A stretch of 7,769 nt of DNA from Desulfobulbaceae bacterium (lineage in GTDB: Bacteria; Desulfobacterota; Desulfobulbia; Desulfobulbales; Desulfurivibrionaceae). The position numbers were made by a program, and so were the translations under genes. The notes under the pieces are model-generated. The model ran no database searches. It was not told where the DNA came from and was given only the letters and a program-made list of their open reading frames with translations. Below, piece after piece: positions 1-6,377 of the stretch; position 1 is the first letter of the stretch, and the number at the start of each line of letters is the position of its first letter. The DNA is taken from NCBI GenBank assembly GCA_003517965.1, contig DOZO01000053.1, positions 1 through 7,769 on the forward strand, in the 5' to 3' direction.

Positions 1-183
1 TCCGCCGATCTTATCGGGGCAGAAAACCAGCTGACCGACGCCTTGGTGCGGCGTATTGCAGCAGAAACATCCCAACGCATTGCCATTGCCGACCTACGGC
101 GTACTCTTGGCCTGCCCCAGTTTCAAGAGACATCTGACGAACCACCACCTGAAGAAACGAGCTCAACAACAATTAAGCCCTGA
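1..183 (+). CDS. TolC-family outer-membrane efflux channel, C-terminal fragment
   Basis: The window opens inside this gene; 60 residues and a TGA stop remain. The visible part contains a helix reading LIGAENQLTDALVRRIA, then ASTSQ-like polar residues and IADLRRTLGL. This matches the usual end of the last coiled-coil repeat in TolC/OprM-type channels, where a 'D-L-x-A-x-N-Q-L' start and an 'A-x-x-D-L-x-R-x-x-G' end are typical. A short acidic, proline-rich tail (DEPPPEETSS) follows. Such proteins form a trimeric barrel and periplasmic tunnel that docks with an RND pump. The adaptor gene starts 17 nt downstream, followed by the pump, which supports the assignment as the channel of the same tripartite system. 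The N-terminal signal peptide and barrel strands lie outside the window, so the subfamily cannot be judged. Confidence 0.8.
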   Translation, partial: SADLIGAENQLTDALVRRIAAETSQRIAIADLRRTLGLPQFQETSDEPPPEETSSTTIKP

Positions 184-200
184 AACAGGAAATTAAGCCC
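171..200 (+). repeat. 20-bp period direct duplication at the channel/adaptor junction
   Basis: The 10-mer AATTAAGCCC occurs exactly at 171-180 and again at 191-200. The first copy encodes the last residues of the TolC-like protein and the second abuts the adaptor ATG at 201. Between them lie the TGA stop (181-183) and an AGGAA ribosome-binding site (188-192, about 8 nt before the ATG). It looks like a partial tandem duplication. It sets the spacing of stop, ribosome-binding site and start, and so may affect coupling of the two genes. Confidence 0.7.
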
Positions 201-1235
201 ATGCCGTACAAACATCTTCCCTCCATATTAATTATTTGCTTGCTCCTCGTCGTCTCAGGTTGCAAGAATTCAGCCCACGACGGCGCGGCCAGGCAAACCC
301 TCCCCACGGCGGAGGTGCGGGTAATCACCGTGACCGATCAGACTGTCCAACGGCAAAACGAGGTGGCTGGTTCCGTTGAATCCGTGCAGAGAGCGACCAT
401 CGCCGCCAGGATAGCCGGGGCCATCGAAGAAATACCGGTTACCCTTGGTCTGGCGGTAAAAAAAGGCGCGCTTCTGGCAAGGATTAACGCCGGTGAGCTT
501 GGCGCCCGGCTGTCGCAGGCCGAAACGCAACTCGCCCAGACGCAACGTAATTTTGAGCGTGAAAAGAGATTGCTGGAAAAAGATGCCTCCACTAGGGAAA
601 CAGTCAAATCTCTGGAAGATGCCTGGCGAGTGGCTGAGGCTGGCCTGCGTGAAGCCAGGGCCATGCGCGGTTACACCCAGATAACCGCCCCCTTTACCGG
701 AATCATCACCCAGAAGATGGCCAATGCCGGTGAGCTGGCCACCCCCGGAATGCCCCTACTGGTGCTGGAAAACACTGAACAATTGCAGGTGGTTGCGGCG
801 GCTCCGGAGGGACTGGCCCTAAAAATCGGCAAGGGGGATAAGCTTGCGATTACGATTCCAGCCGCCGGGTTTTCCCAGAGTGGGACGGTGAGCGAAATCA
901 GCCCGGCGGCTGATTCATCCTCGCGCACCGCTCTGGTCAAAATCAGGATCAAGGGCGACAACGCCTTGCGGCCTGGACAGTATGCGCGGGTGGCTCTTCC
1001 CGGAGCCACCGGGGTCAATACCTTTCTGGTGCCAAAAACAGCACTGTTGCGCTTTGGCCAGATGGAGCGACTCTTTGTGACCAAAAACGGCACAGCCCAA
1101 CTGCGTCTGGTGCGCAGTGGCGAACACAGGGACGGCCAAGTGGAAATCCTTGCCGGGCTCAATGCCGGAGAGCAGGTCGTGGTACAGGGAGGCGAACGGC
1201 TTGTTGATGGGCAACCCGTGCGGATTGTGCAGTGA
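201..1235 (+). CDS. RND efflux periplasmic adaptor lipoprotein (HlyD/AcrA-type membrane fusion protein)
   Basis: This 344-residue protein would link the inner-membrane pump to the outer-membrane channel. The N-terminus is a lipoprotein signal: basic start, hydrophobic stretch LIICLLLVV, and lipobox VSGC with the lipidated cysteine at residue 21. The family order follows. A first half-lipoyl segment lies near residues 60-95 (AARIAGAIEEIPV, then GLAVKKGALLARI). An alpha-hairpin of polar heptads lies at about 95-150, and the second lipoyl half around 155-190 (YTQITAPFTGIIT, then NAGELATPGMPLLVL). A beta-barrel follows to about 270, then a membrane-proximal domain containing VPKTALLRFG and the GLNAGEQVVVQGGERLVDGQPV ending typical of AcrA/MexA relatives. 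Length is normal to slightly short. The ATG at 201 has an AGGAA site 8 nt upstream and gives a complete signal peptide. Its stop overlaps the pump start by 1 nt. The transported substrate cannot be inferred. Confidence 0.93.
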   Translation: MPYKHLPSILIICLLLVVSGCKNSAHDGAARQTLPTAEVRVITVTDQTVQRQNEVAGSVESVQRATIAARIAGAIEEIPVTLGLAVKKGALLARINAGELGARLSQAETQLAQTQRNFEREKRLLEKDASTRETVKSLEDAWRVAEAGLREARAMRGYTQITAPFTGIITQKMANAGELATPGMPLLVLENTEQLQVVAAAPEGLALKIGKGDKLAITIPAAGFSQSGTVSEISPAADSSSRTALVKIRIKGDNALRPGQYARVALPGATGVNTFLVPKTALLRFGQMERLFVTKNGTAQLRLVRSGEHRDGQVEILAGLNAGEQVVVQGGERLVDGQPVRIVQ

Positions 1236-4200
1236 TGAACCAGACCCCCAGCAAACAACACGGTTTTGCCGGCAGGCTCGCCTCGATTTTCGTTGAATCA
1301 AGATTGACCCCCATCATGATCATCGCCTCCCTGCTCCTCGGAGTCATGGCCGTAGTCATGCTGCCCAGAGAGGAAGAGCCGCAGATCAAGGTGCCGATGA
1401 TTGACATCATGGTCGCCATGCCCGGGGCCACCCCCAAGGAGGTGGAGGAGAGAGTAGCCATCCCCATGGAGAAACTCCTCTACGAACTGCCCGGAGTAGA
1501 ATACATCTATACCACCTCCATGCCCGGCCAGTGCCTGCTCATCGCTCGCTTTTATGTAGGCGAGAAGATGGAAGATGCCATCGTCCGCCTTAACCAGAAG
1601 CTTCAGACCAATTTCGATCGCATCCCCAACGGCGTTCTGCCACCGCTGGTCAAGCCGCATACCATTGACGATGTACCGGTGCTCGCCCTGACCCTGCACA
1701 GCCCGCGCTATGATCACTACACCCTCCGGCGTCTGGCAGCCCAGCTTGACGATGCGCTCAAGAATATTCCCGAGGTGGCCGAAACCAAGCTTATCGGCGG
1801 TGCCCGGCGCCAGGTGCGGGTTCTTTTCGATCCTGCGCGACTTGCCGCCCGTCACTTAACCGCTACCGAGATCATCCCCAGACTGCAACAAGGCAATCTG
1901 CAATCGTACTCCGGCAACCTGCAGTCCCTTAACCGGGAAATTATCTTGCAAACCGGCCAGTTTTTGACCTCGGCCAGGGAGATCGGCCGCATCGTCATTG
2001 GCGTTTATGGCAACAAGCCGGTGTATCTGGACGAAGTAGCCAACGTGGTCGATGGCCCGGAAGAACCGACCAGCTATGTCCTATTCGGCCAAGGAAAGAG
2101 GTCGGCAGAAGAGGCAGCCGTTACCATCTCCCTGGCCAAGCGACCAGGAGCCAACGCCGTGCAGGTGGTAGCCTCGGTAATGGCCAAGGTCGAGACCCTG
2201 AAGGGCATCATCATCCCCAACGACGTCACCGTTAGTGTGACCAGAAATTACGGCGAAACTGCGGCGGAAAAATCCAACGAACTGCTGCTGCACATGGGTA
2301 TCGCCGTGTTCGGAGTTACCTTGCTCATCCTCTTTTTCCTTGGCTGGAGAGAGTCGCTAATCGTCATTATCGCCATCCCTTCGACCCTGGCCCTGACCCT
2401 GCTTCTCTTCTACCTGTACGGCTACACCCTGAACCGGATCACCCTGTTCGCCCTGATTTTTTCCATCGGCATCCTGGTGGACGATGCAATTGTGGTGGTG
2501 GAGAATATCGTGCGTCACCTCCGCCTGCCGGAAAACACCGAAAAGTCGGTGCTCGTCATCGCCATTGAGGCGGTCAACGAGGTGGGCAATCCAACCATCC
2601 TCGCCACCTGGGCTGTTATTGCTGCCATTCTGCCCATGGCCTTTGTCGGAGGGCTGATGGGGCCTTACATGCGGCCAATCCCCATTGGCTCGTCTGCGGC
2701 GATGATTTTTTCGCTGATTATCGCCTTCACTATTACGCCTTGGGCCGCCGTCCGGGTACTGAAAAAGAAAACCACCCCTATCAGCTCTCCGGCTACAAGT
2801 CAGCCAGTTTTGACAGATCATGACCATGCGCCGGTAGATTTCTTTACCCGTCTCTATCACCAGGCCATGGACCCGCTCCTGGCTCAGGCCCGCTGGCGGC
2901 TGGTCTTTTTTCTAAGCATTGTTGCCTTGCTCATCGGCTCCTGCGCCATGGTTTATTTAGGATCGGTCAAGATCAAGATGCTACCTTTTGACAACAAGAG
3001 CGAGTTTCAACTCATTCTTAAACTGCCCGAAGGGGCCACCCTGGAAGCGACCACCCAGGTAGCCAGAGAGATGGCTGCAGTCATCGGACAGGAACCGGAG
3101 GTAATCAACTATCAGGTTTATGCCGGAGTTGCCTCGCCTTACAATTTCAATGGCCTGGTTCGTCATTACTACCTGCGCAACAGCGCCAACCTGGCGGACA
3201 TCCAGATCAACCTGCTACCCAAGGGCGAACGCAAGGCCCAGAGCCACGAGATCGCCAAACGCATCCGGCCCAGGGTTACGGCCATCGCAAAAAAATACGG
3301 AGCCGTCGTGGCTGTGGCCGAGGTGCCGCCAGGGCCGCCAGTACTGCAAACCCTGGTAGCCGAGATCTACGGCCAGACCGATGCCCAAAGACTGAAGCTG
3401 GCCGGCAAGGTAAAGGATCTTCTCACCGCCACGGAAGGAGTTGTCGATGTGGACTGGTACCGCGAGGCAGAGCGAGCCAAGACCATCATCACTGTGGACA
3501 AGGAAAAAGCCGCCCTCAACGGCATCTCCGCAAGCGAGATCACCCAAGCCGTTGATCTGGCAGGGCGAGGTTTGGCTATCGGCCTTTTTCACCAACCTGA
3601 GGACAAGGAGGAGGTTAATATCGTCCTGGAGCTACCCCGAGCACAACGGGCACGAATTGACAGCATTCTAAATATCCAGCTCCGTTCCAGCTTCAACCCG
3701 TCCGGATCGCTGGTGCCCCTGCGCGAGCTGGTCACGAGCAACGAAACGCCCATTGACCAGCCCATTTATCGCAAAAACCTCAAGCCCATTATCTATGTAA
3801 CGGCCGACGTAGCCGGGACGGCGGAAAGCCCAGCCTACGCCATCTTTGCCCTGAACAAAAAACTGGCCGAACTCGATGGCCGGGATTACGGCGGCGGCCA
3901 GAAAGCCATCGCCATCTACAACCTCAAACAGCCTTCTTCCGAGCTGGAACCAGCGATCAAGTGGGACGGCGAGTGGCACATCACTCTTGAGGTCTTCCGG
4001 GATTTAGGCCTGGCCTTCTGTGCGGTGATGATCCTTATCTACATGCTCATGGTGGGCTGGTTCAAGGATTACACCGTGCCACTGGTGGTGATGGCAGCCA
4101 TTCCCTTTTCGCTGATCGGCATTCTTCCTGCTCACTGGGCCTTCGGTGCCTTTTTTACCGCCACCTCCATGATCGGCTTTATGGCCGGAGCTGGCATCGT

Positions 4201-4495
4201 GGTGCGCAACTCCATAATTCTGGTGGATTTCATCGAGCTACGCCTCAGCCACGGTCTGCCTCTGACCGAAGCAGTGGTGGAAGCCGGAGCCATCCGTTTC
4301 CGGCCTATGCTGCTGACCGCCTTGGCCGTCGTGGTCGGAGCCTCAGTGATCCTGGCCGATCCAATCTTCCAAGGACTTGCTATCTCATTAATGTTTGGTG
4401 AGATAGCCTCGCTGTTGATCAGCCGCATGGCAGTGCCGGTCCTCTACTTCATGCTGCTTAAGCACCGCCATCCAGTCACCAAGGAGGCAAATTGA
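1235..4495 (+). CDS. RND-family inner-membrane efflux transporter (AcrB/HAE-like)
   Basis: This complete proton-driven pump of about 1086 residues (AcrB has 1049) should act as a trimer with the upstream adaptor and channel. The fold is clear. TM1 lies near residues 17-37, followed by the conserved 'LPREEEPQI' and 'PGATPKEVEE' porter-domain motifs, a TM2-TM6 block around residues 350-505, a second periplasmic half, and a C-terminal TM block from about 930. TM4 holds GILVDDAIVVVENI with the two proton-relay aspartates at 416-417 (AcrB D407/D408), pointing to the hydrophobe/amphiphile branch rather than heavy-metal pumps. TM10 carries VVRNSIILVDF with Arg991 where AcrB has Lys940. A polar linker around 508-545 joins the two halves. 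The start is ATG at 1235, overlapping the adaptor stop as TGATG; GTG at 1232 is an in-frame alternative. No good ribosome-binding site is visible, so translational coupling is likely. Substrate unknown. Confidence 0.95.
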   Translation: MNQTPSKQHGFAGRLASIFVESRLTPIMIIASLLLGVMAVVMLPREEEPQIKVPMIDIMVAMPGATPKEVEERVAIPMEKLLYELPGVEYIYTTSMPGQCLLIARFYVGEKMEDAIVRLNQKLQTNFDRIPNGVLPPLVKPHTIDDVPVLALTLHSPRYDHYTLRRLAAQLDDALKNIPEVAETKLIGGARRQVRVLFDPARLAARHLTATEIIPRLQQGNLQSYSGNLQSLNREIILQTGQFLTSAREIGRIVIGVYGNKPVYLDEVANVVDGPEEPTSYVLFGQGKRSAEEAAVTISLAKRPGANAVQVVASVMAKVETLKGIIIPNDVTVSVTRNYGETAAEKSNELLLHMGIAVFGVTLLILFFLGWRESLIVIIAIPSTLALTLLLFYLYGYTLNRITLFALIFSIGILVDDAIVVVENIVRHLRLPENTEKSVLVIAIEAVNEVGNPTILATWAVIAAILPMAFVGGLMGPYMRPIPIGSSAAMIFSLIIAFTITPWAAVRVLKKKTTPISSPATSQPVLTDHDHAPVDFFTRLYHQAMDPLLAQARWRLVFFLSIVALLIGSCAMVYLGSVKIKMLPFDNKSEFQLILKLPEGATLEATTQVAREMAAVIGQEPEVINYQVYAGVASPYNFNGLVRHYYLRNSANLADIQINLLPKGERKAQSHEIAKRIRPRVTAIAKKYGAVVAVAEVPPGPPVLQTLVAEIYGQTDAQRLKLAGKVKDLLTATEGVVDVDWYREAERAKTIITVDKEKAALNGISASEITQAVDLAGRGLAIGLFHQPEDKEEVNIVLELPRAQRARIDSILNIQLRSSFNPSGSLVPLRELVTSNETPIDQPIYRKNLKPIIYVTADVAGTAESPAYAIFALNKKLAELDGRDYGGGQKAIAIYNLKQPSSELEPAIKWDGEWHITLEVFRDLGLAFCAVMILIYMLMVGWFKDYTVPLVVMAAIPFSLIGILPAHWAFGAFFTATSMIGFMAGAGIVVRNSIILVDFIELRLSHGLPLTEAVVEAGAIRFRPMLLTALAVVVGASVILADPIFQGLAISLMFGEIASLLISRMAVPVLYFMLLKHRHPVTKEAN

Positions 4496-4709
4496 ATCGG
4501 GTCGCCTGTAAACCGTTGGCAAGCATCTCCATTCTAACACCTCCGATTTCTGTTTAAAGAAACGGCGCTTAGGTATCCACTATTTCCGACCTAACTGAGT
4601 CAGGTCAGAGTTTCGGACATTCATCCACTAATCCACCTGGAAACCAGGGCCATTTCCCCTATTTTTTGGGCGCTTCCCCTACCGTCCTTCCGCGCTCACT
4701 GGGCTGCCC
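4496..4709. other. Convergent intergenic gap, possible insertion-sequence remnant
   Basis: No gene is supported in these 214 bp between the converging efflux and nif blocks. Visible structure: ATCCAC-type repeats at 4575-4582, 4623-4630 and 4631-4637; TTCCCCT repeats at 4654-4660 and 4674-4680; a CCTGG/CCAGG mini-hairpin at 4636-4648 with a T6 run only 13 nt later (4662-4667); and a 19-bp dyad at 4588-4606. On the minus strand a good GGAGGTG site sits 5 nt before an ATG at 4532. That frame stops after 18 codons at 4476, inside the pump gene. Spaced short repeats beside a ribosome-binding site recall the multiple terminal repeats of some insertion sequences (IS21-like), but this is only a resemblance. 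No canonical terminator for either operon was found. Confidence 0.4.
4588..4606. repeat. 19-bp near-perfect dyad in the convergent gap
   Basis: GACCT at 4588-4592 and AGGTC at 4602-4606 are the outer arms. Inner positions also pair (4594-4596 with 4598-4600), with a single mismatch at 4593/4601 and a central G at 4597. A wider arm pair, TCCGA at 4585-4589 and TCGGA at 4613-4617, overlaps it. There is no T-run, so it is not a classical terminator. The symmetry would suit a dimeric protein-binding site or a small hairpin. No function is claimed. Confidence 0.4.
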
Positions 4710-5138
4710 TCAAGCCGGAACACGCTGCACGACAAACTCTCGCACCATCTGGCCGATGGCGAGAATCTCCGGAATATCCTCGGGAAGCGCGGGCTTGCGG
4801 CTGTAGGTATCCAGATCGCAAATCTCCTGAAAGGCGTCGAGATAGCGGAGCTTGGCACCCAGCTCCGGCTGGGATCCGGCGTTGCGCTCCAGCGCCTCCA
4901 CCAGGTCGCGCATGGTATGGTTGTCCGCCAGATCACCACGGCTCATGAGGTAGCCCATGATGAATTTTTCAATGGCCATGGCCGTTAGGTTATAGAGGAT
5001 CTCCGAGGTGAAGACCTCGCCGCGCCTCTCTGCGGCCTCACAGGCGGTATGCAGATACTGACCGCCCTCCTTGATATACTGCCGCCAGTCGTCAATCTGG
5101 AGAAGCCGCCGCCAATCTTCAAGCTGAACAAGTCCCAT
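4710..5138 (-). CDS. HEPN-domain protein, last gene of the nif block
   Basis: This mostly helical 142-residue protein is last in the operon. The central segment (about residues 45-85: EILYNLTAMAIEKFIMGYL, then HTMRDLVEALE) has the look of HEPN domains, four-helix units found in nucleotidyltransferase partners and in RNases. HEPN nucleases carry R-x(4-6)-H; here R67 and H74 give R-x6-H, but the residue after Arg is Gly instead of the usual polar one, so nuclease activity is uncertain. No nucleotidyltransferase partner is adjacent, which argues against an ordinary MNT/HEPN toxin pair. The ATG at 5138 is chosen over the longer frame because a perfect AGGAGG lies 8 nt upstream (5147-5152) and the preceding gene stops only 25 nt away. 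Position suggests a nif accessory role such as binding a nitrogenase-related partner; that is inference. Confidence 0.75.
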   Translation of the reverse strand: MGLVQLEDWRRLLQIDDWRQYIKEGGQYLHTACEAAERRGEVFTSEILYNLTAMAIEKFIMGYLMSRGDLADNHTMRDLVEALERNAGSQPELGAKLRYLDAFQEICDLDTYSRKPALPEDIPEILAIGQMVREFVVQRVPA

Positions 5139-5163
5139 GTGCCTATCCTCCTGAATACAATCC

Positions 5164-5385
5164 TCACACCCACCAGATCTGGCGCTTGGCCGGGTTGCCG
5201 TTTTTCTCAAAGACATCGCCCGACTCCTTGAGCACGATATCAAGCTCCTCCACGGTAAAGTGATAGCCTTCTTCCGCAGCCAAGGCGACGAACTCCTCCC
5301 TGGTGCCGGGGACATCGTATTTGGCCCGCAGATGTTTATCTCCGCCGCCGGCAACCAGCAATGCCTCTACATCTTTTCTCGCCAT
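5164..5385 (-). CDS. Nif11-family protein
   Basis: This 73-residue protein matches the Nif11 domain pattern: an N-terminal helix (KDVEALLVAG), a DKHLRAKYD segment where the family has 'D-x-x-L-R-x-K', then EEFVALAAEEGYHFTVEEL, the hallmark 'ALA-x-x-x-G-Y/F-x-F-T-x-E-E-L' core. It ends in NPAKRQIWWV. Nif11 proteins were first noted in nitrogen-fixation clusters and have no settled function there; related domains serve as leader regions of peptide natural products. Here there is no C-terminal double-glycine followed by a core peptide, and no maturase beside it, so the nif-cluster form is preferred. The start is supported by AGGAGA 6 nt before the ATG. It lies 66 nt after the GNAT gene and 25 nt before the HEPN gene, on the same strand. 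Confidence 0.85.
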   Translation of the reverse strand: MARKDVEALLVAGGGDKHLRAKYDVPGTREEFVALAAEEGYHFTVEELDIVLKESGDVFEKNGNPAKRQIWWV

Positions 5386-5451
5386 GGTCTTTCTCCTTAT
5401 GGGAAAATCAATTGGTAACAGGGTGATTCCGACATGGCTCTCCCTTTTTGC

Positions 5452-5901
5452 TCAACATCGCCGGCGCAGACAGATAAGCTCCGTGGGCTGCCAACCCAGC
5501 TTGCGGTAGAACTCCAAGGCCGCCGTATTGTTGCGGTCGGCCAGGAGCTGAAGGCGCTCGATCTTTCTTGCCGCAGCCCACTGCTCCAGGACCGTAAGCA
5601 ATTCCCGCCCCAGCCCCCTGCCCTGCCAGGCCTCGGCTACCACCATATCCTCCACCAGCAGGGCGAATCCTCCCTCGGCCGTGGAGATGGTGAGCTGACC
5701 GGAACACATACCGACAACCCGCCCCGCCGCCTCGGCCACCAGAACAACCGCACCGTCATTGGCCAGCAGCATCGCCAGCCCTTGTCGCTGCCGGGCCGGA
5801 TCAAAATCAAAGTCCGCCTCGATAGCAAAAAGCAGCCGAAGCAGGCCCACCAGCGCCTCAAGATCGGCAGGCCGGGCGGGTCGGATCAGTGCTGGTGCCA
5901 T
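5452..5901 (-). CDS. GNAT-family N-acetyltransferase
   Basis: This complete GNAT fold of 149 residues should transfer an acetyl group from acetyl-CoA to an amine. The N-terminal strand-helix IRPARPADLEALVGLL is typical. Strand 4 (LLVEDMVVAEAWQGRG) leads into the acetyl-CoA pyrophosphate-binding loop Q93-G-R-G-L-G98. The later segment ADRNNTAALEFYRKLGW supplies the conserved Asn (about 124/125) and Tyr132 that commonly act near the thioester. Its general class resembles Rim/diamine-type acetyltransferases, but the substrate cannot be told. The ATG at 5901 has a GAGG only 4 nt upstream, a rather tight spacing. It starts 23 nt after the ferredoxin stop, so co-transcription is likely. A role in modifying a nitrogenase-related protein or small molecule is possible but unproven; it may also be a passenger gene. 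Confidence 0.9.
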   Translation of the reverse strand: MAPALIRPARPADLEALVGLLRLLFAIEADFDFDPARQRQGLAMLLANDGAVVLVAEAAGRVVGMCSGQLTISTAEGGFALLVEDMVVAEAWQGRGLGRELLTVLEQWAAARKIERLQLLADRNNTAALEFYRKLGWQPTELICLRRRC

Positions 5902-5924
5902 GATGCCTCAGCCACTCGCCCGGA

Positions 5925-6230
5925 CTAAACGGTAATCAGATAATCGGCGGCAGGCTCGCCGTCCTCAAGGCCATCGAGAATTGCGTCGATGGCCTCTTCA
6001 CTGTTAACCCCCTTGAACCACCAGTTCTCCGGCTGGATCACCATGATGGGCCCGGCCTCGCACTGCTTGAGGCAGGTGCTGGCGCTGATCAGGCAGTCGA
6101 GCCCCCGGTCGAGCACCTCTTCTTCAAGATATTGCAGAAAGCCTTCGGTCTGCTTGTGACAGATGCCCTTCTTGTCGCCGGAAACCCGGAAGCTCTGGCA
6201 AACAATGATCTGACGCGCTGGTATGGCCAT
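5925..6230 (-). CDS. Thioredoxin-fold [2Fe-2S] ferredoxin
   Basis: This 101-residue soluble electron carrier should bind one [2Fe-2S] cluster. The ligand pattern of thioredoxin-like ferredoxins (Clostridium pasteurianum and Azotobacter type, also NuoE-like) is present: C11-x12-C24 near the N-terminus, then C53-x3-C57 in STCLKQCEAGP, followed by the conserved hydrophobic strand and aromatic segment PENWWFKGV. One extra cysteine, C46, is present. Length is normal for the single-domain form. Relatives of this family are encoded in or near nif clusters and have been linked to nitrogenase by interaction with the MoFe protein, so its place downstream of a nitrogenase subunit and a NifB-like gene fits a nif electron-transfer or maturation role. 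The start ATG at 6230 has AGGAGA about 8 nt upstream. The 110-bp palindrome lies between it and the gene before it. Confidence 0.9.
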   Translation of the reverse strand: MAIPARQIIVCQSFRVSGDKKGICHKQTEGFLQYLEEEVLDRGLDCLISASTCLKQCEAGPIMVIQPENWWFKGVNSEEAIDAILDGLEDGEPAADYLITV

Positions 6231-6267
6231 TTGGAGTATCTCCTATCTTTTATTTAAATATTGTGGG

Positions 6268-6377
6268 GGTAACTATTCAGCAGTGCCGCAGATTGCGGTA
6301 AGCGGGACGGCGAAGCGTACATTTGGTACGTGAGCCGACCCAATCGCCGCAAGATGTGGTGCTGCTGGATAGTTACC
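6268..6377 (+). repeat. 110-bp imperfect palindrome (REP/MITE-like or structured RNA)
   Basis: The two ends GGTAACTAT (6268-6276) and ATAGTTACC (6369-6377) are exact inverted copies. Continuing inwards on one axis, 6268-6290 pairs with 6355-6377 without interruption (19 Watson-Crick and 4 G-U pairs). A tandem G-A/A-G internal loop follows, then a 7-bp helix (6293-6299 with 6346-6352). Further helices are GGG/CCC and CGGC/GCCG (6304-6311 with 6334-6341). The apical hairpin is CGTAC-ATTTG-GTACG (6316-6330). The G-U pairs exist only in + strand RNA; the minus-strand nif transcript would have A-C mismatches there. No ORF of note lies inside. The form fits a non-autonomous repeat such as a REP or MITE, or a hairpin RNA element. 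Its copy number in the genome cannot be seen from here. Confidence 0.85.

Noticed and set aside
671..1261. Minus-strand open frame of 196 codons opposite the adaptor gene
   Set aside because: It is antisense to a well-supported adaptor and has low-complexity Pro, Ser and Arg composition.
4630..4670. Intrinsic terminator for the efflux operon
   Set aside because: The CCTGG/CCAGG stem has only 5 bp and the T-run begins 13 nt after it, so the geometry is wrong for Rho-independent termination.
5139..5354. N-terminal extension of the HEPN gene by 72 codons
   Set aside because: It overlaps the Nif11 gene in another frame and lacks domain features, whereas a perfect AGGAGG precedes the internal ATG at 5138.
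5164..5385. Nif11 gene as a peptide natural-product precursor
   Set aside because: There is no double-glycine cleavage site followed by a core region, and no modification enzyme or transporter beside it; nif genes surround it.
5434..5928. + strand open frame of 164 codons opposite the GNAT gene
   Set aside because: The GNAT frame has a complete acetyl-CoA-binding motif and operon spacing; the opposite frame has neither motifs nor context.
6231..6267. Sigma-54 (NifA-type) promoter in front of the ferredoxin
   Set aside because: No GG-N10-GC element of the TGGCAC/TTGCA type was found on the minus strand between the palindrome and the start codon; only an AT-rich stretch is present.
6268..6377. 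CRISPR repeat or tRNA-like RNA
   Set aside because: It is a single unit with no repeat-spacer series, and its fold is one long hairpin rather than a cloverleaf.
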